Positions 55,386-63,990 of a stretch of 64,000 nucleotides of DNA are shown here, one piece after another (positions within the stretch are counted from its first letter, which is position 1; the number at the start of each line of letters is the position of its first letter). Position numbers and translations under genes: made by a program. This DNA is from Dyella_B sp036746095 (lineage in GTDB: Bacteria > Pseudomonadota > Gammaproteobacteria > Xanthomonadales > Rhodanobacteraceae), in NCBI RefSeq assembly GCF_036746095.1, contig NZ_DAIOEU010000017.1, positions 11,013 to 75,012 on the forward strand, in the 5' to 3' direction. The notes under the pieces are model-generated. The model was not told the DNA's origin, ran no database searches, and was given only the letters and a program-made list of their open reading frames with translations.

Positions 55386-55898
55386 ATGACCGACCTGCAC
55401 ACCGCCGTCATCGACATCTGCGAAGCGCAACTGGACCCCGCCGCCGCGCTCGCCTTCGTTTCCGACCCGCGCTTCGGCGGCATCGACATGTTCATCGGCA
55501 AGGTGCGCGAACACAATCTCGGCCGCGTCGTCACCGGCATCAGCTACGACCTGTTCGAGCCGCTGGCGCTGCGCACCTTCCAGGAAATCGGCGAGCGCGC
55601 GCGCAAAGAAATCGGCAGCCCGATGAAGCTCTACATCGCCCACGCCAAAGGCGAGCTGCGCATCGGCGAAATCGCCGTCATCGTCGCCGCCGGCACACCG
55701 CATCGCGACGAAGCCTTCCGCGCCTGCCGGCTGGCGATCGAAGCGGTCAAGCACGAAGCGCCGATCTGGAAGCAGGAGCACTACATCGATGGCGACAGCG
55801 CATGGAGCGAAGGCTGTTCCCTGTGCGAAGAACAGCGCGAAGCCGAACAGGCCGCCGCGCACGGCCAGGAAACGCATGCGCACGGGCACGAGCACTGA
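55386..55898 (+). CDS. moaE: Molybdopterin synthase large subunit MoaE with His-rich tail
   Basis: This 170-residue catalytic subunit has 'GGIDMFIGKVREHNLG' and 'AVIVAAGTPHRDEAFRACRLAIEAVKHEAPIWKQEH', the active-site core of MoaE. The last about 20 residues are unusual, with 'HGQETHAHGHEH', a possible metal-binding tail not needed for the known reaction. The ATG at 55386 gives the family start; the longer frame to 55311 reads through the repeat. Confidence 0.95.
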   Translation: MTDLHTAVIDICEAQLDPAAALAFVSDPRFGGIDMFIGKVREHNLGRVVTGISYDLFEPLALRTFQEIGERARKEIGSPMKLYIAHAKGELRIGEIAVIVAAGTPHRDEAFRACRLAIEAVKHEAPIWKQEHYIDGDSAWSEGCSLCEEQREAEQAAAHGQETHAHGHEH

Positions 55899-55901
55899 CG
55901 C

Positions 55902-56450
55902 ATGTCCCTGATCGGCGTGGTGCTCGCCGGTGGCCTTTCCTCGCGCATGGGGCGCGACAAGGCGTTGCTGCCGTGGCGTGGACGTCCGCTGATCGAGCAC
56001 CAGATCGATACATTGCTGGCCGCGGGCGTGCATGCCGTGAAAGTGAGCGGCGATCGCCCCGACTATCGGGGCGTGACCGATCCGGTATCGCACGCGGGAC
56101 CCGTCGGCGGCATCGCAGGCATTGCCGCAGCTTGCCCGGATGGCGTCTTGCTGATTGTTCCGGTGGACATGCCATGCCTGCAGCCATCATTGCTTGTGCG
56201 CCTTCGCGATACCGCATCCACGGCCGGTTGCGTGCGCTTTACGGACCACGTGCTACCGATGCGCCTGCAGCTGGACGCACGTTGCCGCGATGCCTTGCAC
56301 GTACTGCTGACCTCGCACGACAAGCGCGTCCGCTCTTTGCGTGCATTGCAGGAACGCGTGGGCGTGCAGGAGATATCCCTGCCCATGGATGAAGCGGCAC
56401 AATTGGTCGACTGCAATACGGAACAAACCTGGCGAGAGGTGAATGCATGA
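55902..56450 (+). CDS. mobA: Molybdenum cofactor guanylyltransferase MobA
   Basis: This 182-residue enzyme attaches GMP to molybdenum cofactor. It has the nucleotide motif LAGGLSSRMGRDKALLPW, the segment VPVDMPCL with the metal-binding Asp, and a short C-terminal part. It starts three bases after moaE and overlaps the next gene by four. Presence of MobA indicates that MGD-type molybdoenzymes are made in this cell, although none is encoded in the window. Confidence 0.93.
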   Translation: MSLIGVVLAGGLSSRMGRDKALLPWRGRPLIEHQIDTLLAAGVHAVKVSGDRPDYRGVTDPVSHAGPVGGIAGIAAACPDGVLLIVPVDMPCLQPSLLVRLRDTASTAGCVRFTDHVLPMRLQLDARCRDALHVLLTSHDKRVRSLRALQERVGVQEISLPMDEAAQLVDCNTEQTWREVNA

Positions 56451-56803
56451 GAGTGCAACTGGAAGGCCAGAGCCTGCGGCTGCGCATCGATGAAGACGAG
56501 CTGGCCCGGCTGCTGGAAGGCGGTTCCGCGGACAATCGCACCAGCCTGCCCGATGGGCATATCGAGATACAGCAAGTGAGTTTGTCGCCGCGGATCGAGT
56601 GGCGGCGGGAAGGCACCGTGCTGCACATCTGCCTGCCGGAACAGGAAGTGCGCACGCTGAGCGAACGGCTGCCGACGCGGGACGGTTTGCGGTTCGCGCT
56701 TTCCACGCCGAGCGGCGAAACGCTGCAGATCCTGTTCGATGTGGATGTGCGCGATAGCGCGCGCAAGCGTGTGCAGAAGCCTTCAGGAAGGAATGCCACA
56801 TGA
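56447..56803 (+). CDS. Unrecognised protein of the Moco/molybdate operon
   Basis: This 118-residue protein has no membrane segment or signal. It begins MRVQLEGQSLRLRIDEDEL and contains 'SLSPRIEWRREGTVLHICLP', then 'LRFALSTPSGETLQILFDVDV', a beta-rich plan. It starts within the mobA stop (ATGA) and its stop overlaps the start of the molybdate-type binding protein. I do not recognise it with confidence; it may be one of the uncharacterised 'DUF' proteins found next to Moco genes. Its place suggests a role in Mo delivery or regulation, by context only. Confidence 0.8.
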   Translation: MRVQLEGQSLRLRIDEDELARLLEGGSADNRTSLPDGHIEIQQVSLSPRIEWRREGTVLHICLPEQEVRTLSERLPTRDGLRFALSTPSGETLQILFDVDVRDSARKRVQKPSGRNAT

Positions 56804-57849
56804 CGTTACGCATTGCTCACTCTGCCCTCCGGGGAGAGGGCTGGGGTGAGGGGGCAGGGCTTGTCTCAAACCCCATCAAAGCCACGCTTCGTAAGCCGTA
56901 CTTTCGCAAGACCGGCCTCTCACCCTTCCCTCTCCCCGGAGGGGAGAGGGTTTGCAAGCGCGTACTCTGCGCATTGTTCTTGAGTCTTATCTCTGCGGCA
57001 GCCACCGCACAAACCACCCCTACGCTGCGCATCGCTTACGCCGGCTCCATGGGCGTGGTCATGGACAACGCCGCCGGCCCCACCTTCGCCAAAGCCCATC
57101 ACGCCACCTACCAAGGCATCGGCCAAGGCTCCTACGCCCTGGCGCGCCTGCTTGCCGCGCACCAGTTGCAAGCGGACGTATTCGTCACCATCACCCCTGG
57201 CCCCATGCAAGTGCTCAAGCAGGCGGGCTTGGTGCGCGTCGCGGTACCGGTCGCCAGCACGCAGATGGTGGTGATCTACAGCCCGCATAGCCGTTTCGCC
57301 AACGAGCTTGCCGCAGCATCGCAGGGTAAAAAGAAGTGGTACGAGGTGTTGCGCGAAAGGGGTTTGCGGCTGGGGCGTACCGATCCGGCGGTCGACCCGC
57401 AAGGCGCGAACGTCCTGCTAGCCCTGCAGCTGGCGGCCGACTACTACCATCGGCCCGATCTGCTGAAGGCCATCGCCGGCGCAAGCGGGAATCCGGCGCA
57501 GATCTTCACCGAACCGTCCTTGATGTCGCGGCTGGAAGCCGGCCAGATCGACGCGGCCATCGGTTACCTCAGCGCCGCGCAATCGCATCACCTGCCGACG
57601 ATTGCCTTGCCGGGCGAAATCAATCTCGGCGATCCCGATATGCAGAAGCCGTGGTACGACCGTGCCTCCATCACGCTGGATAACGGCAAGACCTTGCGCG
57701 TGCAGCCATTGGTGTTTTACGCCGGCGTGCTGGGCAATGCCCCGCAGCCGGCGTTGGCGCGGGATTTCGTGGGCTTTCTGCAAAGCGCGCAGGGGCAGGC
57801 ACTTTTTCGCGAGCATGGTTACAGCGCGCCGCGCGGAAATGATTTGTAA
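56800..57849 (+). CDS. Molybdate/tungstate-type ABC binding protein with repeat-derived leader
   Basis: This periplasmic binding protein resembles the WtpA/ModA-like group for oxyanions ('YAGSMGVVMDNAAGPTF', then 'GIGQGSYALARLLAAHQLQADVFVT', and 'DPQGANVLLALQLAADYY'). The frame begins at an ATG that overlaps the preceding stop (ATGA). The first about 50 residues are encoded by a family B repeat (56822-56950), and only afterwards come the basic residues and hydrophobic stretch of the signal peptide (KRVLCALFLSLISAAATA). This parallels actE. Substrate is inferred from the operon context. Confidence 0.85.
   Translation: MTLRIAHSALRGEGWGEGAGLVSNPIKATLRKPYFRKTGLSPFPLPGGERVCKRVLCALFLSLISAAATAQTTPTLRIAYAGSMGVVMDNAAGPTFAKAHHATYQGIGQGSYALARLLAAHQLQADVFVTITPGPMQVLKQAGLVRVAVPVASTQMVVIYSPHSRFANELAAASQGKKKWYEVLRERGLRLGRTDPAVDPQGANVLLALQLAADYYHRPDLLKAIAGASGNPAQIFTEPSLMSRLEAGQIDAAIGYLSAAQSHHLPTIALPGEINLGDPDMQKPWYDRASITLDNGKTLRVQPLVFYAGVLGNAPQPALARDFVGFLQSAQGQALFREHGYSAPRGNDL
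56822..56950. repeat. Family B repeat inside the 5' end of the binding-protein gene
   Basis: CCCTCCGGGGAGAGGGCTGG at the left and CCTCTCCCCGGAGGGGAGAG at the right, in the same two-ended form as 4931-5069. It is in frame with the surrounding gene for its whole length. Confidence 0.8.
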
Positions 57850-57858
57850 GCTGCTGCG

Positions 57859-57928
57859 TCGGCTGGGATGGCACTCCCTGCATCATGGCGCTGAAAGAAA
57901 GCTGGGATTGCCATCCCAGCCCACGACA
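57859..57928. repeat. Dispersed repeat, family C
   Basis: GGCTGGGATGGCACTCCC is followed by GCTGGGATTGCCATCCCAGC (a near palindrome). It lies in the 114-base gap between the binding protein and the permease. Confidence 0.65.
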
Positions 57929-57963
57929 TCCCAACCTGCCACGGGTATCTCGCTAGAGCAGAC

Positions 57964-58737
57964 ATGACGCGCACGGTATTCAAGCCCCGGTTTCCAACAC
58001 TCATCAGCTTGCTGACGCTGTTGTTGCTGGCCGCGCCCTTCATCGGCCTCGCCTTCGTCACGTCGTGGCGTCACCTCGGCTTTGCCGACGGCGACGGCAG
58101 CGCCATCGCCGTATCGCTGGGCTACAGCGTGCTCGCCCTGATCCTGATCATCGCCTTGGGCACGCCACTGGCCTGGTGGCTGGCGCGGCATCGCATGCGC
58201 GGCCAGTGGCTGATCGATGCGCTGTTGCTGCTCGCCTTGCTCACACCACCGCTTGCACTGGGCTTGCTGCTGGCCTCCATGTACGGGCCGTATGCGCCGG
58301 TTGGCAACATGTTGGAACGTGCGGGCCTGGTGCTTACCAACTCCGGGCCGGCCTTCGTGATGGCGCAGTTCTACAGCGCACTGCCCTACTACGTGATTGC
58401 CGCACGCGCCGCCTTCGAAGGCGTACCGCGTGAGCTGGAACAGATCGCGCTGACGCTGGGGCATTCGCCGTGGCGCAGTTTCGTGCGCGTGAGCCTGCCG
58501 ATGGCGAAACTCGGCCTGGCCGCGGCCATCGCACTCGCGTGGGTGCGCGCACTGGGCGAATTCGGCGCGGTGTTGATCGTGGCGTACTACCCGCAGGGCA
58601 TCCCGGTAAAGCTATGGGTGAATCTGCAGAACATCGGCTTGGATGCGGTCTATCCGCTGCTGTGGGTGTTCTTCCTGGTGGCCATGCCGTTGCCATTGAT
58701 CCTTGGCCTGGCCGCGCGCCGCAGGCGCCTGATCTGA
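57964..58737 (+). CDS. modB: Molybdate/tungstate-type ABC permease
   Basis: This 257-residue permease has five or six transmembrane helices and the EAA loop 'EQIALTLGHSPWRSFVRVSLPM', which docks the ATPase. 'ALGEFGAVLIVAYYPQGIPVKLW' matches the ModB/WtpB group. Its TGA overlaps the ATPase start (TGATG). It imports the oxyanion delivered by the upstream binding protein. Confidence 0.9.
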   Translation: MTRTVFKPRFPTLISLLTLLLLAAPFIGLAFVTSWRHLGFADGDGSAIAVSLGYSVLALILIIALGTPLAWWLARHRMRGQWLIDALLLLALLTPPLALGLLLASMYGPYAPVGNMLERAGLVLTNSGPAFVMAQFYSALPYYVIAARAAFEGVPRELEQIALTLGHSPWRSFVRVSLPMAKLGLAAAIALAWVRALGEFGAVLIVAYYPQGIPVKLWVNLQNIGLDAVYPLLWVFFLVAMPLPLILGLAARRRRLI

Positions 58738-59711
58738 TGCGTATCGATTACCGTATCGAACGCCCCATCGCCTTGCATGCCGCCTTCGACGTCGAAGGTT
58801 TTACGGTATTGCTTGGCGCCAGCGGCGAAGGCAAATCGCTGTTGCTGCGTGCCATTGCTGGCTTGACGCCGGCACAAGGCACGCCCTTTGGCGGCATGCC
58901 GCCGCAACACCGCGCGGTGGGTTATCTGCCGCAAGGCTATGCCTTGTTTCCGCATCTCAACGCCTGGCAGAACGTCGCCTTTGCCTTGCGCGGCACGCAG
59001 CGACGCGCGCAGGCGCTGCAACTGCTGGAACGCGTGCACATGGCGGAATTCGCCGAGCGTTATCCGGCCACGCTATCGGGCGGACAACAGCAACGCGTGG
59101 CCCTGGCGCGCGCCTTGGCACGCCGGCCGCAATTGCTGTTGCTGGATGAACCTACCTCGGCGCTCGATCCGGCCACGCGCGACGATGTCATCGCCGAATT
59201 GATCGGGGAGGTGCACGAGTTCGGCATACCTGCGCTGGCCGTCAGCCACGATCCGCACCTGGCTGCAGTGGCCGATAGATTGGTGTTGATGCACGGGCGG
59301 CGCATCATCCAGATCGGCTCGCCGGCCGAGGTCAATGCCAACCCTGTCGATGGCTCGGCGGCCCGCTTGCTGGGCCATCGCAATGTGCACCGCGGGCGTA
59401 TCGATGCGCGGCGATTGCTGTGGCAAGACGGCGGCATTGCGTTGCCCGTCCACAGCCATGCGTTTGAGGGAGAGGTGGATTGGGCGATCGATCCGGAGGC
59501 GATCCGCCTGGTGAATGCACGCGATGATGTGCCGGATGCCGTTACGGTGTCGATCGAAGTGCGGCATGTGATCGGACGCACAGTGCAGTTGGGTATGCGA
59601 TGCGGCCAGGGACGATTATGGGTATCGGTACCCGTCAGCCACGCTGTTCCCGAATCGGTCGCCGTGCAGTTGCCAGCCGAAGCGATTCGATGGTGGAAAC
59701 CGAATGCGTAA
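58737..59711 (+). CDS. modC: Molybdate-type ABC ATPase with TOBE-like domain
   Basis: This 324-residue ATPase has Walker A GASGEGKSLL, signature LSGGQQQRVALAR, Walker B LLLLDEPTSALDP and the switch His in AVSHDPHL. A C-terminal TOBE-like domain (residues about 230-324) ends the protein and may bind the oxyanion and limit uptake. ATG 58737 shares one base with the permease stop. It is the last gene of the operon. Confidence 0.92.
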   Translation: MRIDYRIERPIALHAAFDVEGFTVLLGASGEGKSLLLRAIAGLTPAQGTPFGGMPPQHRAVGYLPQGYALFPHLNAWQNVAFALRGTQRRAQALQLLERVHMAEFAERYPATLSGGQQQRVALARALARRPQLLLLDEPTSALDPATRDDVIAELIGEVHEFGIPALAVSHDPHLAAVADRLVLMHGRRIIQIGSPAEVNANPVDGSAARLLGHRNVHRGRIDARRLLWQDGGIALPVHSHAFEGEVDWAIDPEAIRLVNARDDVPDAVTVSIEVRHVIGRTVQLGMRCGQGRLWVSVPVSHAVPESVAVQLPAEAIRWWKPNA

Positions 59712-60196
59712 GCCGCGATGGCAATCTCGGCTTACGCGCAAGTTCTGTTGATGCTGAGGTTGCGCCACACCGACGCGTTCATTTTGCTGCGAGCGCCATT
59801 ACAAGCCTGCATCACCAGGACCAGCTGATGGCGATCGAGCGCCAATGCGTGTTAACGCTATCATCTTTACGCTGAAATCCACGCACAGTGGCGCGCAGAA
59901 GATCACGCTTCGCAGGGGCTGACGCGCTGCCGGCGAAGACCGGAATGATGATCCGCGCTGGAACATGCGGCTATTGCCGGAGGCGAGAAAAAGCGCATAT
60001 GGCCGGGCAAAGCAAGCCATGGCTTTATGAATTTGCACGCGCAAGATTTGCCTGATCGCGCACCATTCCAGTGCCGCATCGCCTCCAGTCAAGCGGATCG
60101 CTCACGTGAAGACTTTGCATTTTCTGCCCCACGGCCAAAATTCCTGCACCATATTTTTGCAACGCATCAAACATTTCGATCCATAAATCATGGGAT
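59712..60196. other. Intergenic stretch, no gene recognised
   Basis: About 480 bases after the ATPase gene hold only short frames of poor composition on both strands. GC drops in 60100-60180 (CACCATATTTTTGCAACG), which may mark the promoter region of the TonB receptor gene. Confidence 0.45.
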
Positions 60197-60210
60197 TGGT
60201 AGCGCTAACT
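60197..60210. promoter_or_regulatory. Operator-like site TGGTAGCGCTAACT
   Basis: The site matches 13 of 14 bases of the xyl-box (TGGTAGCGCTAACA) bound by the LacI-type regulator XylR in Xanthomonas campestris, as I recall it. The core TAGCGCTA is a perfect palindrome. It lies 222 bases before the TonB receptor start codon, suggesting carbohydrate-responsive repression. No LacI-type regulator is in the window. Confidence 0.45.
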
Positions 60211-60431
60211 CCATGCGGCGACTGCAAACGAAAAATCATTAAAGTCCATCCGCTGTTTCGTAATTGTGCCTGCATAACCTGTCATATCCACTACGCCAAG
60301 CCCGAGACGGGGCGCCGGGGGGCGCCTTCGAATGTTTCATGGGCCAGGTCCGGCATGACGATGAAAAACACATACGCCGGCTGGTGCACGCCAGTGACGG
60401 CCTTTGCATACCGACGAGGGGAGTGTCGAAG

Positions 60432-63400
60432 ATGAAGAGCAAGAGGCAAGCTTTGGGATTGCAGCATGACGCGTATCCACCTGCCACCGTTTCGCTGTCC
60501 GGCCGCCGATTGGCCATTGCCATCGCCGTGGGCCTGGCACTGCTGGACGTACCGGCCATGTCCTTGGCGCAAAATACCGGCCCTGCCGCCGACGTATCAA
60601 CGCAAAAGCCTGCTACAGCCGATGCAAAGGCCGATCCGGCCCGGAAGAAAAAAGCCGAGCAACCAAACGACATCAAGAACCTTGCCGGCGTCACCGTCAC
60701 CGGCATTCGCGCCAGCCTGGAGTCGTCGCAATCGCTGAAACAGAACGCCGACCAGATCATCGACTCGGTCACCGCCACCGACATCAACGCCCTGCCCGAC
60801 CGCAGCGTGACGGAGACCCTGCAGCGCATCAGCGGCGTGACGGTCGACCACTATCTGGCCGACAACGATCCGGATCATCCATCCGCCGAAGGTAGCGGCG
60901 TATTGATTCGTGGTCTTCCCTATGTCGCCAGCTTGCTCAACGGCGGCGAAAGCTTCTCGGCCAACAACGGCCGTTCGCTGAGCTTCGAAGACGTGCCGGC
61001 GGAGCTGATGCAAGGCGTGGACGTATACAAGAACCCGTCAGCGGAACTTATCGAGGGCGGCATCGGCGGCACGGTGGATCTGCGCACACGCATGCCCTTT
61101 GACGCACCGGGCCAGGTGGCAGCCTTCTCGACCGGCATCAATAAAGGCGACATGTCCAAGCGGAGCAAGCCGTCCGCATCGTTCCTGTACAGCAATCGCT
61201 GGAAGACCGAAAACCTTGGCGAATTCGGCTTGTTGTTCGACGTGTCGTTCTCCGAACTGGCCTCGCGCACCGACGGCATCCAGGTCAATCCCTACGTGCT
61301 CGAACCGGAAAACGGGCTCGGCAATTGCCCATGCGAACCCACGTCGTCCGCAGGCAACGTGGCGATTCCGGGCGACATCAACTACTACGAGATGGACATG
61401 CAACGCCGGCGCACCGGCATTTACGGCGCGTTCCAGTGGCGTCCTACCAACAACCTGGAATTCGATTCACGCTTCTTCCGCTCCAACTACAGCCTTCAAT
61501 GGCAGGAGCACGAAGTGCAGGCCAACGAAGGCAACTACTACAACATGATCCCGGTGCCGGGCACGTCGTTCAGCTACGACAACGGCGTGTATGAGAGCGG
61601 CGACATGGTGTCCGCATCATGGCAAGGCGGAGGTACCGGCCCGGCCAAGGCCACGTTGAGTACGGGGTACCCGCCGATCGGCGGTCCCAATTACTACGCC
61701 CTCACCCGCCAGCAAAGCCAGTTCGTTCGCACCACCGACTGGACCAACACGTTCAAGTACAACATCAGCGACAACATGATCTGGTCGGGCGGGGTCCAGC
61801 TGGTCAAGTCCACCGCCAACACCACGGACTTCACGGTCTACAACCAGTTCTTCATGCCACCGTCCGAGGTGAACATGGGCAGCGGCACGCCCAGCCTTAC
61901 GCTGTTGAACAACACCACGTACAAATACATTCCATCGAACACCACTAACCCCAATAGCCTGACCAATTACGCCAACTACTATCTCGGCGCCGCGCTGGAT
62001 CATCTCGAATACGACTACGCGATGCTGCGCGCCGTGCACACCGACTTCGAATACAACTTCCAGGACAGCAATTGGTTGCAGTACTTCCGTGTCGGCCTGC
62101 GTTTTACCAGCCACGACACCTACAGCAACAACAACAGCAGCAGCTACAACTGGGGTCCGATCAGCCAGGATTGGCAGAGCGGCTACACCGGCCCCTCGTC
62201 ACTGGATTGGGCCAACAATGTTCCGGCCTGGATGAACCAGCAGTTCACGTTCAGCAATTTCTTTCGCGGCCAGACCAGGTTGCCCAGCACGCTGGTGTTT
62301 CCCACCATGGCATTGGTGGGCAACTACTACGGTGCAATTTCGGCGTTGCGCGCGCTTGAAATGTCCGGTGTCGCTGGCGGCTGGTGTCCGCAAGTCTTCA
62401 GCACGGCACAAGGCGATGTGTGCAATCCCGGCTCGGGCATGAGCGCCGACTACATGCACGAATCCACCCAGGCCGCGTATGCCTCGCTGTATTTTGGCAA
62501 CGACACCGCGCTGGGCATTCCCTTCGATGGCAACATCGGCATGCGCTTCGTCCGCACCAGCGTGAACGCGAACGGCTCGGTGACCTATCCTTCGTCGGAC
62601 ACCATCCAGAATTCCGCAGGCATCACGCCCGCCGAGATGGCGCTGTTCAATGGCGCCACCACGCCCATCAACGGTGCTTACAGCTACCACAACCTGCTAC
62701 CCAGCCTTAACCTGCGCTTCAAGCTGACCGACGATTTGCAATTGCGCCTGGCCGCGTCCAAAGCCATCACTCGCCCGACCATCAGCCAGCTCAATTCGTA
62801 CATGGTGATCGGTACGTCATGGAGCTCGACCGGCCCCGGCCAGCAGGCACAGCTCGCCGGATTCAATGCCACCACCGGCGGCAATCCCAGCCTGAAGCCG
62901 ATGGAAGCCAACCAGTTCGATGCGGCGTTGGAGTGGTATTTCGCGCCTACCGGCGAGCTGTACACCACGGTGTTCAAGAAGAACATCTCCAACTACATCA
63001 CTACCGAAGTCCACACGCAGATCATCGATGGCGTACCGGTGGCGGTAAGCGGCCCCACCAACGCGGGCAAAGGCACCGTCAAGGGCGCCGAAGCGGGCTA
63101 CTCGCAGTTCTTTGATTTCCTGCCGGGCCCCTTGAAGGGTTTGGGCGTGCAGGCCAACTACACCTTCTTGCAGAGCAGCAAGGTGCAAGGCACCACTTCC
63201 TGCGACCCGAACCACGGCAACGGCTCGTGCCCGTCCACCGATGTCGTCACCAATCCAGGCCTGCCGATGCAGGGCCTGTCGCCGCACAACTACAACGTCA
63301 CGGGCATGTATGAGTACGGCAACTGGTCCGCGCGCCTGGCCTGGTCGTGGCGCAGCCGCTACCTGATCACGCCGGTCGATTCGGGCGATACGTACTTGCC

Positions 63401-63623
63401 GATGTGGAATGCCGCATCCGGACAGCTCGATGCGTCGATCTTCTATCACCTCAACAAGAACATGCAGCTGGGTTTGCAGATGAACAACCTCACCAACACC
63501 GTGCAGAAGGTGCTGATGGGCCCGACCACGTACGTCAACGGTTACGTGGACTGGAACCTGTACACGCGCGCGCTGTTCATGACCGATCGCCGCTACGAGC
63601 TCGTGTTCCGCGCCAACTTCTGA
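60432..63623 (+). CDS. Large TonB-dependent receptor
   Basis: This 1063-residue outer membrane receptor has a long n-region and signal peptide (RRLAIAIAVGLALLDVPAMSLA), then a plug domain starting about residue 95 ('IRASLESSQSLKQNADQIIDSV' and 'DRSVTETLQRISGVTVD') and a 22-strand barrel ending in the aromatic residue of 'YELVFRANF'. It belongs to the large Xanthomonas/Caulobacter group, whose members often import plant-derived oligosaccharides. A TonB box is not clearly visible. GGGGAG lies 9 bases before the ATG at 60432. Substrate is unknown; the nearby operator-like site suggests a sugar. Confidence 0.93.
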   Translation: MKSKRQALGLQHDAYPPATVSLSGRRLAIAIAVGLALLDVPAMSLAQNTGPAADVSTQKPATADAKADPARKKKAEQPNDIKNLAGVTVTGIRASLESSQSLKQNADQIIDSVTATDINALPDRSVTETLQRISGVTVDHYLADNDPDHPSAEGSGVLIRGLPYVASLLNGGESFSANNGRSLSFEDVPAELMQGVDVYKNPSAELIEGGIGGTVDLRTRMPFDAPGQVAAFSTGINKGDMSKRSKPSASFLYSNRWKTENLGEFGLLFDVSFSELASRTDGIQVNPYVLEPENGLGNCPCEPTSSAGNVAIPGDINYYEMDMQRRRTGIYGAFQWRPTNNLEFDSRFFRSNYSLQWQEHEVQANEGNYYNMIPVPGTSFSYDNGVYESGDMVSASWQGGGTGPAKATLSTGYPPIGGPNYYALTRQQSQFVRTTDWTNTFKYNISDNMIWSGGVQLVKSTANTTDFTVYNQFFMPPSEVNMGSGTPSLTLLNNTTYKYIPSNTTNPNSLTNYANYYLGAALDHLEYDYAMLRAVHTDFEYNFQDSNWLQYFRVGLRFTSHDTYSNNNSSSYNWGPISQDWQSGYTGPSSLDWANNVPAWMNQQFTFSNFFRGQTRLPSTLVFPTMALVGNYYGAISALRALEMSGVAGGWCPQVFSTAQGDVCNPGSGMSADYMHESTQAAYASLYFGNDTALGIPFDGNIGMRFVRTSVNANGSVTYPSSDTIQNSAGITPAEMALFNGATTPINGAYSYHNLLPSLNLRFKLTDDLQLRLAASKAITRPTISQLNSYMVIGTSWSSTGPGQQAQLAGFNATTGGNPSLKPMEANQFDAALEWYFAPTGELYTTVFKKNISNYITTEVHTQIIDGVPVAVSGPTNAGKGTVKGAEAGYSQFFDFLPGPLKGLGVQANYTFLQSSKVQGTTSCDPNHGNGSCPSTDVVTNPGLPMQGLSPHNYNVTGMYEYGNWSARLAWSWRSRYLITPVDSGDTYLPMWNAASGQLDASIFYHLNKNMQLGLQMNNLTNTVQKVLMGPTTYVNGYVDWNLYTRALFMTDRRYELVFRANF

Positions 63624-63645
63624 CGTTTCTCGGCTTGTCCCCGTT

Positions 63646-63687
63646 ACCGCTGCCGGCATATGTGTGCGTGCCGGTGGCGGTTTTTTT
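63646..63687 (+). terminator. Rho-independent terminator of the TonB receptor gene
   Basis: ACCGCTGCCGGCA and TGCCGGTGGCGGT form a 13-bp stem with two G-T pairs and a 10-base loop, followed by seven T. Confidence 0.92.
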
Positions 63688-63693
63688 GTAGAT

Positions 63694-63768
63694 TGGGGTG
63701 AGCCGCGGCCGAACCCCAACGCTGCGGGGTGAGCCAGCCGATGTTGGGGTTCGCGTACCGCTCACCCC
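63694..63768. repeat. Inverted repeat, GGGGTGAGC/GCTCACCCC type (family D)
   Basis: The arms GGGGTGAGC...GAACCCCAAC and GTTGGGGTTCG...GCTCACCCC are complementary in two blocks, each interrupted by six bases. This kind of element is frequent in Xanthomonadales intergenic regions. Confidence 0.7.
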
Positions 63769-63784
63769 GCCCTGCACCGCTTGC

Positions 63785-63955
63785 TGGTCATTCCGGCGCA
63801 GTCCGGAATCCAGTAAAAAATGGCCGTGCGCAGCACACGACATAAAGGCTTAGCGTGCTTCGCACGATGTATATAACTGGATTCCGGCCTGCGCCCACTG
63901 CTGTCCTGGGAAATTTTTCGCTGTTCTGCGGGAAAGCTAAAACGACGTCATTGTG
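63785..63955. repeat. Family A element plus the 57-base insert (reverse orientation)
   Basis: TCATTCCGGCGCAGTCCGG and TGGATTCCGGCCTGCGCCC are the arms. The right side then carries the reverse complement of the insert at 43481-43563, with one missing base and few mismatches. Confidence 0.75.
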
Positions 63956-63962
63956 AAACAAG

Positions 63963-63990
63963 AAACCCCCGGCATTGCCGGGGTGGCTGG
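63963..63990 (-). terminator. Terminator-like hairpin for a minus-strand gene beyond the right edge
   Basis: On the minus strand CCCCGGC and GCCGGGG pair with a 3-base loop and are followed by GTTTCTTGTTT, a T-rich tail. A gene ending just beyond 64000 on the minus strand would explain it. Confidence 0.65.
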
